DNA of 64,000 nt from Trichococcus shcherbakoviae (GTDB lineage: Bacteria; Bacillota; Bacilli; Lactobacillales; Aerococcaceae): assembly GCF_963666195.1 (NCBI RefSeq), contig NZ_OY762653.1, positions 2,530,501 through 2,594,500 of the forward strand, in the 5' to 3' direction. Within the stretch, counting starts at the first letter, position 1; every line of letters begins with the position of its first letter. A program made the translations under genes and the position numbers. Shown in pieces: positions 34,021 to 42,143 of this stretch. The notes below the pieces were generated by a model. It saw nothing but the letters and a program-made list of their open reading frames with translations. It searched no databases and was not told the origin of the DNA.

Positions 34021-34194
34021 TGCACGGGTTAAACTCGGTTCAGTTCCGAAATCACATGGAATATTCTTGACTGACTATGCAAAGAAATCTAAAATGATAC
34101 TTGTATGCGAGTGATGGCCGTTGCGCTTTCAGAGCAAAACGAGCTGCGTCGCCGAATGAACACGTAGCGTATGAACAGAAGAGCAGACCGAGAT

Positions 34195-34226
34195 AGCTGG
34201 GGCTTTCGTCCCGGCTCCTTCTTTTC
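34195..34226 (+). terminator. Terminator downstream of ecsB
   Basis: AGCTGGG (34195-34201) pairs with CCCGGCT (34210-34216), followed by CCTTCTTTT. It lies about 170 nt past the ecsB stop; I see nothing else recognisable in 34021-34190. Confidence 0.65.
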
Positions 34227-34248
34227 AATGATATAAATTTATCAAATT

Positions 34249-34437
34249 AAAAGTGCATCACCTTTGGTGCTTCACAAGTTTGCAAAATATTTCATGCACC
34301 TAAAAAGATGTCTAGCGGTCCAAGCCTGCCTCTCGGAAATTAGATAAATCTGACCCATTGCGCTCTGCGATGCTCATTCAGGGCCAGATTTCCTAAATTT
34401 CTTTCGAGGCAGAGCGGGCTTGTACCGCTTTTCAAAA
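34249..34437. repeat. Family B long palindromic element, copy B2
   Basis: Starts AAAAGTGCATCACC like B1. Left arm from AGCGGTCCAAGCCTGCCTC (34313-34331) continues with the conserved CGGAAATTAGATAAATC; the apex carries ATTGCGCTCTGCGATGCTCA; the right arm returns as GATTTCCTAAATTTCTTTC then GAGGCAG and ending GTACCGCT. The outer stem and the stem under the apex differ from B1 in both arms, and pairing is preserved (AAATCTGACCC with GGGCCAGATTT, against AAATCGTGCC with its partner in other copies). Confidence 0.85.
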
Positions 34438-34465
34438 CTAAAGATTAGAGTAAGGAATGAGCTCG

Positions 34466-35263
34466 ATGGATTATAAAATGGACTCAGGGTGGCGGCTACA
34501 TCCCATCGGAGGAGACACAGGACAAGCTTATATGGGCACCAGAGCCGAGGAAAGGGTTTTTTTGAAAAGAAACTCTTCACCTTTCTTAGCTGCGCTTTCC
34601 GTTGAGGGGATCACACCGCGATTGATCTGGACCAAACGGGTCGGCAATGGGGATGTCCTGACAGCTCAGGAATGGCTCAACGGCAGGGAATTGAATCCGG
34701 ATGAGATGAAAGGGAAGACCGTGCGGGACATCCTGCATCGCATCCATCATTCCGAAAATCTCCTGAAGATGCTTCAGAAGGTAAAGGGTGAAATCTTCAA
34801 CCCAATCAATTTTTACAACCTTTACGTTGCAGAGCTGCCGGATGACTTGAAATCCAATTCGGTCCTGCAACAGGTGACTGAATATGTGAAGAACAGCATC
34901 GCCAGCATCGACGACTCGCAAAAGACGGTCTGCCACGGAGATGTGAATCGGAAAAATTTCCTGTTGGATGAGGAAGACCGGTTGTATCTGGTGGATTGGG
35001 AAATGGTCAAAATTGCCGATCCGTTTTCGGACATCAGTACCTTGCTTGTGCAATACGTTCCCCATGAAGAATGGGGAGTATGGTTGGAGCAGTATGGCTT
35101 GCAGATGAATGACAATATGGAGCGCCGGTTGGAGTGGTACAGCATGATGGTGTGCCTCTGCCTGATCAAAAAGAGCCATTCGCAGGAACGCAATGTGGAA
35201 ATGAACCAACTGATTCTGTTGCTGAAACAGCTTTATCAGAATCGCCTAAACAGTTATTTATGA
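34466..35263 (+). CDS. ytmP: Phosphotransferase family protein YtmP
   Basis: A 265-residue choline/aminoglycoside kinase-fold protein. The catalytic loop CHGDVNRKNFLL (about 155) and LVDWEM (about 175) carry the conserved Asp residues. Gene order with trmB matches B. subtilis ytmP; related proteins act on thiamine or choline, and the substrate here is unknown. I use ATG 34466, nine bases after TAAGGA; the ATG at 34457 would abut that motif. Confidence 0.87.
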   Translation: MDYKMDSGWRLHPIGGDTGQAYMGTRAEERVFLKRNSSPFLAALSVEGITPRLIWTKRVGNGDVLTAQEWLNGRELNPDEMKGKTVRDILHRIHHSENLLKMLQKVKGEIFNPINFYNLYVAELPDDLKSNSVLQQVTEYVKNSIASIDDSQKTVCHGDVNRKNFLLDEEDRLYLVDWEMVKIADPFSDISTLLVQYVPHEEWGVWLEQYGLQMNDNMERRLEWYSMMVCLCLIKKSHSQERNVEMNQLILLLKQLYQNRLNSYL

Positions 35264-35335
35264 AATCCTCTTCGTTTTTACACGGACGGAAAGGATTTCT
35301 TTTTTCGAAAAAAACAGTTAAGAAAGAGGAGAATT

Positions 35336-36001
35336 ATGCGCGTAAGAAATAAACCATGGGCTGCCGAAAAATTGGCTGAAAGTACCCAATATGTAGTGAT
35401 GGAACCAGCGGATTGGAAAGGGAAATGGCAGGAACGCTTCGGCAACGAGCAACCGATCCATGTGGAAATCGGCTCAGGCAAGGGCCAGTTCATCGTCGAG
35501 ATGGCCCGCATGCATCCAGAAGTGAATTATATCGGTATCGAACGCCAGACGAGCGTAGCGGTCATGACGCTTGATAAGATGATCGAATCAGGTCTGAAAA
35601 ATGTCCAGTTGCTGAATACGGACGGAGAGAATGTAGCGGATTTCTTTGCGGAGGGCGAAGTGGCTCGCGTTTACTTGAACTTTTCCGATCCGTGGCCAAA
35701 GTCCAAACACGATAAACGCCGCTTGACCTACAAAAACTTCCTGCGGAACTATGAGCAAATCCTGGTATCCGGTGGGGAAATTCATTTCAAGACGGATAAT
35801 CAAGGCCTGTTCGAATATTCTTTGGCGAGCTTCTCGCAGTATGGCATGACTTTGAAGCAAGTCTGGTTGGATCTGCACAAGAGCGATTTTGAGGGTAACA
35901 TCATGACGGAGTACGAAGCGAAGTTCTCTTCCCGAGGAGACCGCATCTATCGCGTCGAAGCAGCGTTCCCAAAAAAAGCAACGGCTGATTCAGAAAAATA
36001 A
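35336..36001 (+). CDS. trmB: tRNA (guanine-N7-)-methyltransferase TrmB
   Basis: A 221-residue SAM-dependent enzyme that makes m7G46 in the variable loop of tRNA. SAM motif VEIGSGKG (about 43-50) and the family motif [15 protein letters not shown] (about 116-130) are present. AGAGGAG precedes the ATG. Placed 72 nt after ytmP, likely co-transcribed, and followed by a terminator. Confidence 0.96.
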   Translation: MRVRNKPWAAEKLAESTQYVVMEPADWKGKWQERFGNEQPIHVEIGSGKGQFIVEMARMHPEVNYIGIERQTSVAVMTLDKMIESGLKNVQLLNTDGENVADFFAEGEVARVYLNFSDPWPKSKHDKRRLTYKNFLRNYEQILVSGGEIHFKTDNQGLFEYSLASFSQYGMTLKQVWLDLHKSDFEGNIMTEYEAKFSSRGDRIYRVEAAFPKKATADSEK

Positions 36002-36015
36002 AACACAAAACAAAA

Positions 36016-36055
36016 GGGAGAACCAAAGCTGTGATTGCTTTGGTCCTTCCTTTTT
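36016..36055 (+). terminator. Terminator of ytmP-trmB
   Basis: GGGAGAACCAAAGC pairs with GCTTTGGTCCTTCC (one mismatch) across a 7-nt loop, followed by five T. Confidence 0.92.
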
Positions 36056-36057
36056 CT

Positions 36058-36098
36058 GTGTTTCTTTCGAGGCAGAGCGGGCTTGTATCGCATTTCTT
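36058..36098. repeat. Fragment of a family B element (right arm only)
   Basis: From TTTCTTTCGAGGCAGAGCGG onward the sequence nearly equals the right end of copy B2 (34399-34432) for more than 30 bases, with GTATCGC in place of GTACCGC. No left arm is near. It lies between the trmB terminator and the ytzB stop codon. Confidence 0.75.
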
Positions 36099-36102
36099 TT
36101 CT

Positions 36103-36456
36103 TTATAGTTTGTATAAGTCCAAAATGGTTCCTGTGTAGGCGTCGGCTATGAATTCATATTGTACCAACACGCCTTCTTCTTTACGTGAGATTCCGCCGT
36201 AGTACACATCCGTTTTTGAAGAATAACGACTGAGTGGGACTGGATGCAATTCGATCCATGATCCTTCAATCGGAGCTTCGGCCAAGAACATTTTTTTGAC
36301 GTTTTCCAGTATTTTGTCGCCGTTTACGGTCCGTTTCTGTTCATAGCAAAGGGCTGTCACGACTGAACCAAGCACGAGTCCGGCTCCGAATAAAATACCG
36401 CCTAAGATTTCTTCTTTGTGTTTTTTGCACATGCATTTTTCCAAAAAGTTCATCAT
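36103..36456 (-). CDS. PepSY-domain small membrane-anchored protein (YtzB-like)
   Basis: A 117-residue protein: cysteine-containing N-terminus (MNFLEKCMCKKHKEE), one membrane helix (about 18-38), then an extracytoplasmic PepSY-like domain (about 42-115). Its place between trmB and the M42 peptidase gene, on the opposite strand, matches B. subtilis ytzB. AGGAGG is five bases before the first of two ATG codons at 36456; the frame continues upstream but without support. PepSY domains may inhibit peptidases; no target is known. Confidence 0.82.
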   Translation of the reverse strand: MMNFLEKCMCKKHKEEILGGILFGAGLVLGSVVTALCYEQKRTVNGDKILENVKKMFLAEAPIEGSWIELHPVPLSRYSSKTDVYYGGISRKEEGVLVQYEFIADAYTGTILDLYKL

Positions 36457-36689
36457 GTGTTCCTCCTCAAATTGATGCGCTTTCTTTTTTCTCCCCCAAG
36501 TATAGCAATAAAACGAAAAAAATAATAGGGAAACGTCGATTGCATAAGGCTTCGTAAAGGAAACGTTTCCTGGGCCGGACAATGCTTCGGACCGAATGGA
36601 ATCGTTGCTATGACAACGATGCTGCGCTATAATGGAAAGAATAGTCAGACAATGAAGGGGGACAGGGAGCGGCATAAGGTTAAAGATAT

Positions 36690-37784
36690 GTGCTGCTCCA
36701 TTCAAATATGGAAGATAAAACATTTGCTATGATCAAAGAATTGACGGAATTGCAGGGCACAAGCGGAAATGAGCGCAATATCCGGAACTATATGCACGAA
36801 AGAATGGCCCCGTTGGTGGACCGCGTCGAAACGGACGGTTTGGGCGGTATTTTCGGAATCAGGGAGCATGCAGATAAAACGGCGCCGCGCATAATGGTGG
36901 CGGCGCACATGGATGAAGTCGGCTTTATGGTGGCAGGCATCACGGATCGCGGGCTTTTCCGGGTCGTGCCGCTAGGAGGCTGGAATGCCTATGTCGTTTC
37001 GGCACAGCGTTATACGCTGCAGACGTCAAAAGGCGATATTCCTGTTATCTCTTCATCTGTTCCGCCGCACTTGTTGCGTGGGGCCGATGAAGGAAAAAAA
37101 GTCAAAGTGACGGATATCCTCTTCGACGCCGGTTTCGATACGAAAGAAGAAGCGTTGGCATTTGGAGTCCGCCCAGGAGATACGATTGTTCCCCAAGTCG
37201 AAACGATCTGGACCGCCAACAAGAAAAAAATCATTTCAAAAGCATGGGATAACCGCTACGGGAACACGGTCGTTCTGGAGACGCTGGAAGCATTGAAGGA
37301 TGAAAAGTTGCCGAACACGTTGATCGCCGGAGCCAACGTCCAGGAAGAAGTCGGGCTGCGTGGGACAAAAGGGGCCGTTCATAAGTTCAAGCCGGATCTG
37401 TTCTTCGCGGTGGACTGCTCGGCTGCTGATGACCTTACGACGACAAAGGATACTTTCGGCCATCTGGGGGAAGGGTTCCTTTTGCGGATCCAGGATCCAG
37501 GCATGATCACCTTGAAAGGGATGCGCGAATTCCTGTTGGATACGGCGGAAACGCACGATATCCCTTATCAGTATTTCGTTTCCAAAGGCGGAACGGATGC
37601 GGGAGCCGCCCATGTCATGAACGACGGGGTACCGAGCGCGGTCATCGGCGTCTGCGCGCGCTACATCCATACGCATCAGACGATGTTCCACATCGATGAT
37701 TATGCGGCGGCCAAGGAAATGGTCGCGCAAGTCATCAAAGCATTGGACAAGAGCACTTATGAAACCATCATGGACATGAACTGA
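36690..37784 (+). CDS. M42 family metallopeptidase (YtoP-like)
   Basis: A co-catalytic two-metal aminopeptidase of family M42, cytosolic, forming large tetrahedral complexes. Metal ligands lie in [33 protein letters not shown] and GGTDAGAAH. The start is ambiguous: GTG 36690 has AAGG nine bases upstream and gives 364 residues; ATG 36708 lacks a Shine-Dalgarno but aligns with the start of the paralogue at 57153 (358 residues). First gene of a run with the thioredoxin-like and YtpR genes. Confidence 0.92.
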   Translation: MLLHSNMEDKTFAMIKELTELQGTSGNERNIRNYMHERMAPLVDRVETDGLGGIFGIREHADKTAPRIMVAAHMDEVGFMVAGITDRGLFRVVPLGGWNAYVVSAQRYTLQTSKGDIPVISSSVPPHLLRGADEGKKVKVTDILFDAGFDTKEEALAFGVRPGDTIVPQVETIWTANKKKIISKAWDNRYGNTVVLETLEALKDEKLPNTLIAGANVQEEVGLRGTKGAVHKFKPDLFFAVDCSAADDLTTTKDTFGHLGEGFLLRIQDPGMITLKGMREFLLDTAETHDIPYQYFVSKGGTDAGAAHVMNDGVPSAVIGVCARYIHTHQTMFHIDDYAAAKEMVAQVIKALDKSTYETIMDMN

Positions 37785-37798
37785 GGGGGAGCTTGATT

Positions 37799-38110
37799 AT
37801 GGATAAACTGATAGATTTGGATCAATTCAAAGAACTGCGCGATTCGGGAAAAACAGTATTCGTCTTCATGACCAGCTGGTGCCCGGATTGCCATTACATC
37901 CGTCCGTTCATGCCCGAAGTTGAGAACAAATTCGCGGATTTTCGTTTCGTTGAAATAGACCGCGATGATTTCGGTACGTTGGGTGAAGCTCTGCAGATTT
38001 CCGGAATCCCGAGCTTCGTCGTCTATGCTGAGGGAGAGCTTTTGGGGCGTTTCGTTTCACGCAACCGGAAGACGCAAAAAGAGATTGAAGCCTTTTTGGA
38101 ACAATTGTGA
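37799..38110 (+). CDS. Thioredoxin family protein (YtpP-like)
   Basis: A 103-residue thioredoxin fold with active site WCPDC (about 27-31) and the cis-Pro in SGIPSF. The CPDC in place of CGPC suggests a specialised oxidoreductase. ATG 37799 is placed seven bases after GGGGGAG; the upstream TTG is too close to it. It follows the M42 gene by 14 nt. Position equals B. subtilis ytpP. Confidence 0.92.
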   Translation: MDKLIDLDQFKELRDSGKTVFVFMTSWCPDCHYIRPFMPEVENKFADFRFVEIDRDDFGTLGEALQISGIPSFVVYAEGELLGRFVSRNRKTQKEIEAFLEQL

Positions 38111-38164
38111 TACTATTTCGTTTGGGCAATAATAAATGAAGAAACATAAAGGGGAAAATACAAC

Positions 38165-38779
38165 ATGTGGTTAAGTTTTTATAATCGTGAAGCAGTCGGG
38201 GATACATTAATGTTAACGAAAGGGGATATCGCTGTCCGCCAAGAACAATCCTGCGAATCAAAAGAGAATGTGACGCGCATTTTCAACAACCGTACAAATG
38301 AAACGATGGGCTACAATCTGTTTTCGATTTCAGAGACGCTTACGTTGGATGCAAACGGACAAGTTATCCTTTCAGATGAGGAAGTCGCAAAAGTGAATGC
38401 TTTGATCCAAGCGGCAGGTTTCAGTGATGCTGTCGTTGTCGATCGCTCACCTAAGTTTGTTGTGGGCTACGTCAAGGAATGCGTGCCGCATGAAGACTCC
38501 AACCATCTGTCCGTTACGCAAACGGAAGTGGACAACGGAGAAGTACTGCAGATCGTCTGTGGTGCAGCAAACATCAAAAAAGGGCAACGCGTCGTCGTAG
38601 CCAAGCCGGGCGCTGTTATGCCCAGCGGTTTGATCATCTGGCCGGGTGAGTTGCGCGGCGTAGCCAGCCACGGCATGATCTGCTCAGCCAAAGAATTGCA
38701 ACTGGAAAACGCAAGCCCTAAAAAAGGCATCCTCGTCTTGGATGACAGCTATGCAATAGGCGCAGCATTTTCCAAATAA
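38165..38779 (+). CDS. ytpR: YtpR family tRNA-binding protein
   Basis: A 204-residue protein with a C-terminal EMAP/OB-fold tRNA-binding domain (about 95-200) like the N-terminal part of PheT: GYVKECVPHEDSNHLSVTQTEV, VCGAANIKKGQRVVVAKPGAVMP and GVASHGMICSAKEL. The N-terminal part is specific to YtpR. AAAGGGG lies about 10 bases before the ATG. Downstream of the thioredoxin-like gene, as in Bacillus. Confidence 0.93.
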   Translation: MWLSFYNREAVGDTLMLTKGDIAVRQEQSCESKENVTRIFNNRTNETMGYNLFSISETLTLDANGQVILSDEEVAKVNALIQAAGFSDAVVVDRSPKFVVGYVKECVPHEDSNHLSVTQTEVDNGEVLQIVCGAANIKKGQRVVVAKPGAVMPSGLIIWPGELRGVASHGMICSAKELQLENASPKKGILVLDDSYAIGAAFSK

Positions 38780-38880
38780 CCCTATGGAATTTTGTCGGAA
38801 AAAGAAGTACTATTATAAAGGAATTCCATTGAAACCGGATGTAGAATTACCGGAAGCAAAACAAGAGAGGAGCTGACTGG

Positions 38881-39576
38881 ATGAGTCGCTATGATGGACC
38901 AAGTTTTTTTCGGCATGACCATCGTTCAGGAATGGAAGGAAGTCATCCTGCAACAAATAAGTTTGATTTTCCGAATTACCTGAAAAAAGAGGATGAAGAG
39001 CATGGCATGCCGGATGAAAAAGGCGATTCTGCACAACCGTCCTCCTACATTTCGCAAGATTTGCTGAACCCAATGGACACGGTCCCGTACATCCGCCACA
39101 ACAAGGAGGCATTTGTATCCTTCAGGGATAAAGCTGTGAAGCCTGCTGAAGACGTTTTTGCGGTCGAGAAAAAAAGACTGAAGGACGAAAAGCAGAAGGA
39201 GCGCCGCACGGAATTGGGCATGCACCCTTTTGCTTCGTACAAGAGCAGAAGGCCTTTCCAACTGACCGAAGTACCGGAACCGTTGAAAGGCTGGGAAAAC
39301 CTGAAAGAAAAGAAAATCGATTATCGCGCGATTGCGGCATTATTGAAGAAGAACAGCTCGGACTTGCTTATTTTCGAACTTGCGTCACCTGTTGAAGACG
39401 ATGTGGCTCTGGAGGAAGACAGCGTGGAAACAAGTGAGTTGCAACCGTTGGAAGGCAAATCCAAACGGGCAATGAACCGCTCGCTGCTGGGCATCATGGA
39501 GCAGGAACGCTCTTATGATACAGCCGGAAAATTCGTTCATGAGCCTGCCGATTCGGCAAGCCACTCTTATTTTTAG
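38881..39576 (+). CDS. Uncharacterised protein at the sftA locus (possible motor-less SftA)
   Basis: A 231-residue hydrophilic protein with no membrane segment, signal peptide or ATPase motif. The first half looks disordered and charged, with a basic/acidic helix (KKRLKDEKQKERR, about 97-109). RRPFQLTEVPEPLKGW (about 120-135) resembles the short TEVPSPIYGF-type motif I recall from the N-terminal region of SftA/FtsK-type translocases. In B. subtilis the gene between ytpR and murC is sftA, so this may be its linker region without the DNA-pumping motor. GAGAGGAG is eight bases before the ATG, and the gene is 101 nt after ytpR. The function is unknown. Confidence 0.75.
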   Translation: MSRYDGPSFFRHDHRSGMEGSHPATNKFDFPNYLKKEDEEHGMPDEKGDSAQPSSYISQDLLNPMDTVPYIRHNKEAFVSFRDKAVKPAEDVFAVEKKRLKDEKQKERRTELGMHPFASYKSRRPFQLTEVPEPLKGWENLKEKKIDYRAIAALLKKNSSDLLIFELASPVEDDVALEEDSVETSELQPLEGKSKRAMNRSLLGIMEQERSYDTAGKFVHEPADSASHSYF

Positions 39577-39813
39577 TCATCGGATTGAAACATTAGGCCG
39601 ATTTGTGCGCTGGGTTGATGATGCAATGAAATTATTGACATGTTTGACCTCAAATTTTAAATAATTTTAAGTATTTTCTTAATCTGCACGTGCTATACTG
39701 ACTGCGATTCAATAAATGGACAGCAAGTCATCAGGTCCTAAGCGATTGTTTTGAGACACAAACATCAGAAGGTAGCCGAAAGACTAACCTTCCATATTCA
39801 TTTGGAGGTAATT

Positions 39814-41145
39814 ATGGAAACGGAAACGATTTATCATTTTGTCGGCATCAAAGGTTCTGGGATGAGTGCGTTGGCATTGATCCTGCATGGGAAAGGCTAT
39901 CGCGTCCAAGGATCGGATGTCGAAACTTATTTCTTTACGCAAAAAGGCTTGGATGATGCTGGCATCACAATCATGCCATTCAGCGAAGCGAACATCACAC
40001 CGGGTTTAACGGTCATCGCAGGGAATGCTTTCCCTGATTCCCATGAAGAAATCGCGAAAGCAAAAGAAATCGGTTTGACGGTCATCCGCTACCATGATTT
40101 CATAGGCGACTTGATCAAAAACTATACGAGTGTCGCCATTACCGGTTCACACGGTAAAACGAGCACGACCGGTTTGTTGTCCCATGTGTTGGACGGGATT
40201 GCACCGACAAGCTATCTGATCGGCGATGGCACTGGTTTCGGTCGGGAAGATGCGGAGTATTTTGTGCTGGAAGCCTGTGAATACAGACGTCATTTCCTGG
40301 CTTATTCACCGGACTATGCCATCATCACGAACATCGATTTCGATCACCCGGATTACTATAAAGACATCAATGATGTTTACAGCGCATTTGATTCATTTGC
40401 ATCCCAAGTGAAAAAAGGCGTCATCGCTTGCGGCGAAGATGCGTATGTCCGTGAATTGAAAGGCAAATATCCGGTCACATTTTATGGCTTTGCTGAAGAC
40501 AATGATGTTGTCGCCAAAAATGTCACAAAAGACACAACCGGCAGTCAGTTCGATGTGGAAATAAATGGCGAAAGGTACGGTCATTTTGAAATCCCGTCAT
40601 TCGGCACGCATAATATCCTTAACTCATTGGCCATCATCACATTCTGCTGGCTGGAAGGATTGGACAATGACAAGGTAGCTGCGCAACTGAAGACATTCAC
40701 AGGCGTAAAACGTCGCTTCAGCGAGAAATACATTTCGGATATGGTCGTTATCGATGATTATGCCCATCATCCATCCGAAATCCGCGCTACACTCGATGCG
40801 GCCAGACAGAAATACCCTACAAAGGAAATCATTGCGATATTCCAACCGCATACCTTCACGCGTACGGTTGCTCTGCTTAGTGAGTTCGCTGAGTCGTTGG
40901 AATTGGCCGACAAGGTCTTCCTTTGCGATATCTTCGGCTCCGCTCGCGAAAAGGACGGACAGGTTTCGATCGGCGATTTGGCCGACAAAATCGAAAAAGG
41001 CGCAACGGTATTGAACGTCAACAACATGTCTCCGCTGCTGCAGTTCCATGATGCTGTCGCTATCTTCATGGGCGCCGGGGATGTTCAGAAATTTGAACTG
41101 GCTTATGAAGAGCTGTTGAGCCACAGCGTACCAACAACAAATTAA
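39814..41145 (+). CDS. murC: UDP-N-acetylmuramate-L-alanine ligase MurC
   Basis: A 443-residue cytosolic ligase that adds L-alanine to UDP-MurNAc, first step of the stem peptide. N-terminal Rossmann motif [17 protein letters not shown]-binding loop [10 protein letters not shown] (about 108-117), and the central [13 protein letters not shown] motif are present. TTGGAGG is six bases before ATG 39814; the longer frame from 39751 lacks such a site. The 237-nt upstream gap contains TTGACA (about 39636) and a TATACT (about 39698), possible promoter elements. Confidence 0.95.
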   Translation: METETIYHFVGIKGSGMSALALILHGKGYRVQGSDVETYFFTQKGLDDAGITIMPFSEANITPGLTVIAGNAFPDSHEEIAKAKEIGLTVIRYHDFIGDLIKNYTSVAITGSHGKTSTTGLLSHVLDGIAPTSYLIGDGTGFGREDAEYFVLEACEYRRHFLAYSPDYAIITNIDFDHPDYYKDINDVYSAFDSFASQVKKGVIACGEDAYVRELKGKYPVTFYGFAEDNDVVAKNVTKDTTGSQFDVEINGERYGHFEIPSFGTHNILNSLAIITFCWLEGLDNDKVAAQLKTFTGVKRRFSEKYISDMVVIDDYAHHPSEIRATLDAARQKYPTKEIIAIFQPHTFTRTVALLSEFAESLELADKVFLCDIFGSAREKDGQVSIGDLADKIEKGATVLNVNNMSPLLQFHDAVAIFMGAGDVQKFELAYEELLSHSVPTTN

Positions 41146-41152
41146 TACAGTA

Positions 41153-41296
41153 GAACGGTTCTGATTTAGAACGGTTCTGAATCCTAGAGTTCTCCGCCTA
41201 ACGCTGTTCAGGCCCACTCAGCCAAAACCGGGCTGCTTGGTCCTGAACCTCGTTAGTGCTCAAACTCTGAGCTCAGGATTCATCACACACTATTTT
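41153..41296. repeat. Family A nested-hairpin element, copy A4 (subtype I)
   Basis: Preceded by two copies of the palindrome AGAACGGTTCTGA (41153, 41168). GAATCCT (41179)/AGGATTC (41275), AGAGTT (41186)/AACTCT (41263), TAACG (41199)/CGTTA (41251), TTCAGG (41207)/CCTGAA (41242) and CAGCC (41219)/GGCTG (41231) nest around AAAACC. It ends TCATCACACACTATTTT, equivalent to TCATCACGCTCTGCG of copies A1 and A2. Confidence 0.83.
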
Positions 41297-41420
41297 AGAA
41301 CGGTTCTGATTCGCAGATACCGCTCCCGTTTCGCAAACAGAGGATGTCCACAAAAGAGGTGGACATCCTCTGTTCACTCCAACGTCCGGGTATCTAAACG
41401 CGAATCATCACACACTATTA
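41297..41420. repeat. Family A nested-hairpin element, copy A5 (subtype II)
   Basis: Begins with a third AGAACGGTTCTGA (41297). GATTCGC (41308)/GCGAATC (41400), AGATACC (41315)/GGTATCT (41389) and a perfect 15-bp stem (41337-41351 with 41359-41373) around AAAAGAG. CACTCCAACGTCCGG and CTAAAC are shared with copy A3. It ends ATCATCACACACTATTA. Confidence 0.85.
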
Positions 41421-41422
41421 GT

Positions 41423-41448
41423 CCAGGGATCGCTTCCTGGGCTTTTTT
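41423..41448 (+). terminator. Terminator downstream of murC and the A4-A5 repeats
   Basis: CCAGG (41423-41427) pairs with CCTGG (41436-41440), followed by GC and six T. It is the only terminator between murC and the next gene, so the murC mRNA would include both repeat copies. Confidence 0.75.
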
Positions 41449-41576
41449 GATGCAAGCAAGCGGGGGGCTTGTTCCGGTTTTTGGAATAAATGGTTTCAAA
41501 CAGCTAAACGGCTTTTATCGGAACGGCGTTTTTGATATGATAGACATATATGTGTTCAAAGAAAGGAAAAGTGAAA

Positions 41577-42122
41577 ATGGGTCTGAAAGATATAAAGCTT
41601 GGAAAATCGATTGATGAAATTCAAGAGGGGGATTCGCTGACCGTCACGGAAATCATCGAAGACAAAGATATTTTGCTGTATCTTGGATTGACGAATGACG
41701 GAAACCCGCTCTATATTCAACATGATTATTCGCAGACGACTCGGTTTCATAAACCGATCGTGCCAACTGTTTTGTTGGTGGGGATTTTGACGAGCAACGT
41801 TTCCAAACATTTACCGGGTCCGGGTTCACATATTGTGGACGTTTCTTTGAATGTGATTGAACCAATCTACCACAACAGCACGATCACGTTCAATTTCGAA
41901 GTCGAGCGCGTGGATGAGCGCCGCGAACAAGTGACGATCAGCGTTGTCGGAACGAATATGGAAAATGAACGCGTGTTGGATGCTGAATTGATCGTTGAGA
42001 CGCCTCGCAAGTTGATTTTTGATGAGGAAGAGAACGTGGTCATGAGCGAGCAAACTGAAGTCGGGGAAGCCGTCGTTTCGGAAGTTGATTCCGCAACCAG
42101 CACAGCAGACGATTCAGAATAA
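41577..42122 (+). CDS. MaoC-like hotdog-fold protein
   Basis: A 181-residue protein with a MaoC/(R)-hydratase-like hotdog domain (about 5-130). LYLGLTNDGNPLYIQHDYSQTT resembles the hydratase motif, where Asp and His act, though the usual His of the [YF]-x(1,2)-[LVIG]-[STGC]-G-D-x-N-P-[LIV]-H signature is replaced by Tyr-Ile-Gln-His with a shift, so activity is uncertain. The tail after about 150 is acidic and probably disordered. AAAGGA is nine bases before ATG 41577. It precedes polA by 21 nt and is probably co-transcribed with it. Confidence 0.82.
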   Translation: MGLKDIKLGKSIDEIQEGDSLTVTEIIEDKDILLYLGLTNDGNPLYIQHDYSQTTRFHKPIVPTVLLVGILTSNVSKHLPGPGSHIVDVSLNVIEPIYHNSTITFNFEVERVDERREQVTISVVGTNMENERVLDAELIVETPRKLIFDEEENVVMSEQTEVGEAVVSEVDSATSTADDSE

Positions 42123-42143
42123 GCAGAGTTAGGATGTACACAG

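Noticed and set aside
41195-41258. Copy A4 resembles an integron attC site (GCCTAAC ... CGTTAG with nested stem)
   Set aside because: The other four family A copies lack these core sites, the right core deviates from GTTRRRY, and no integrase or cassette genes are present.
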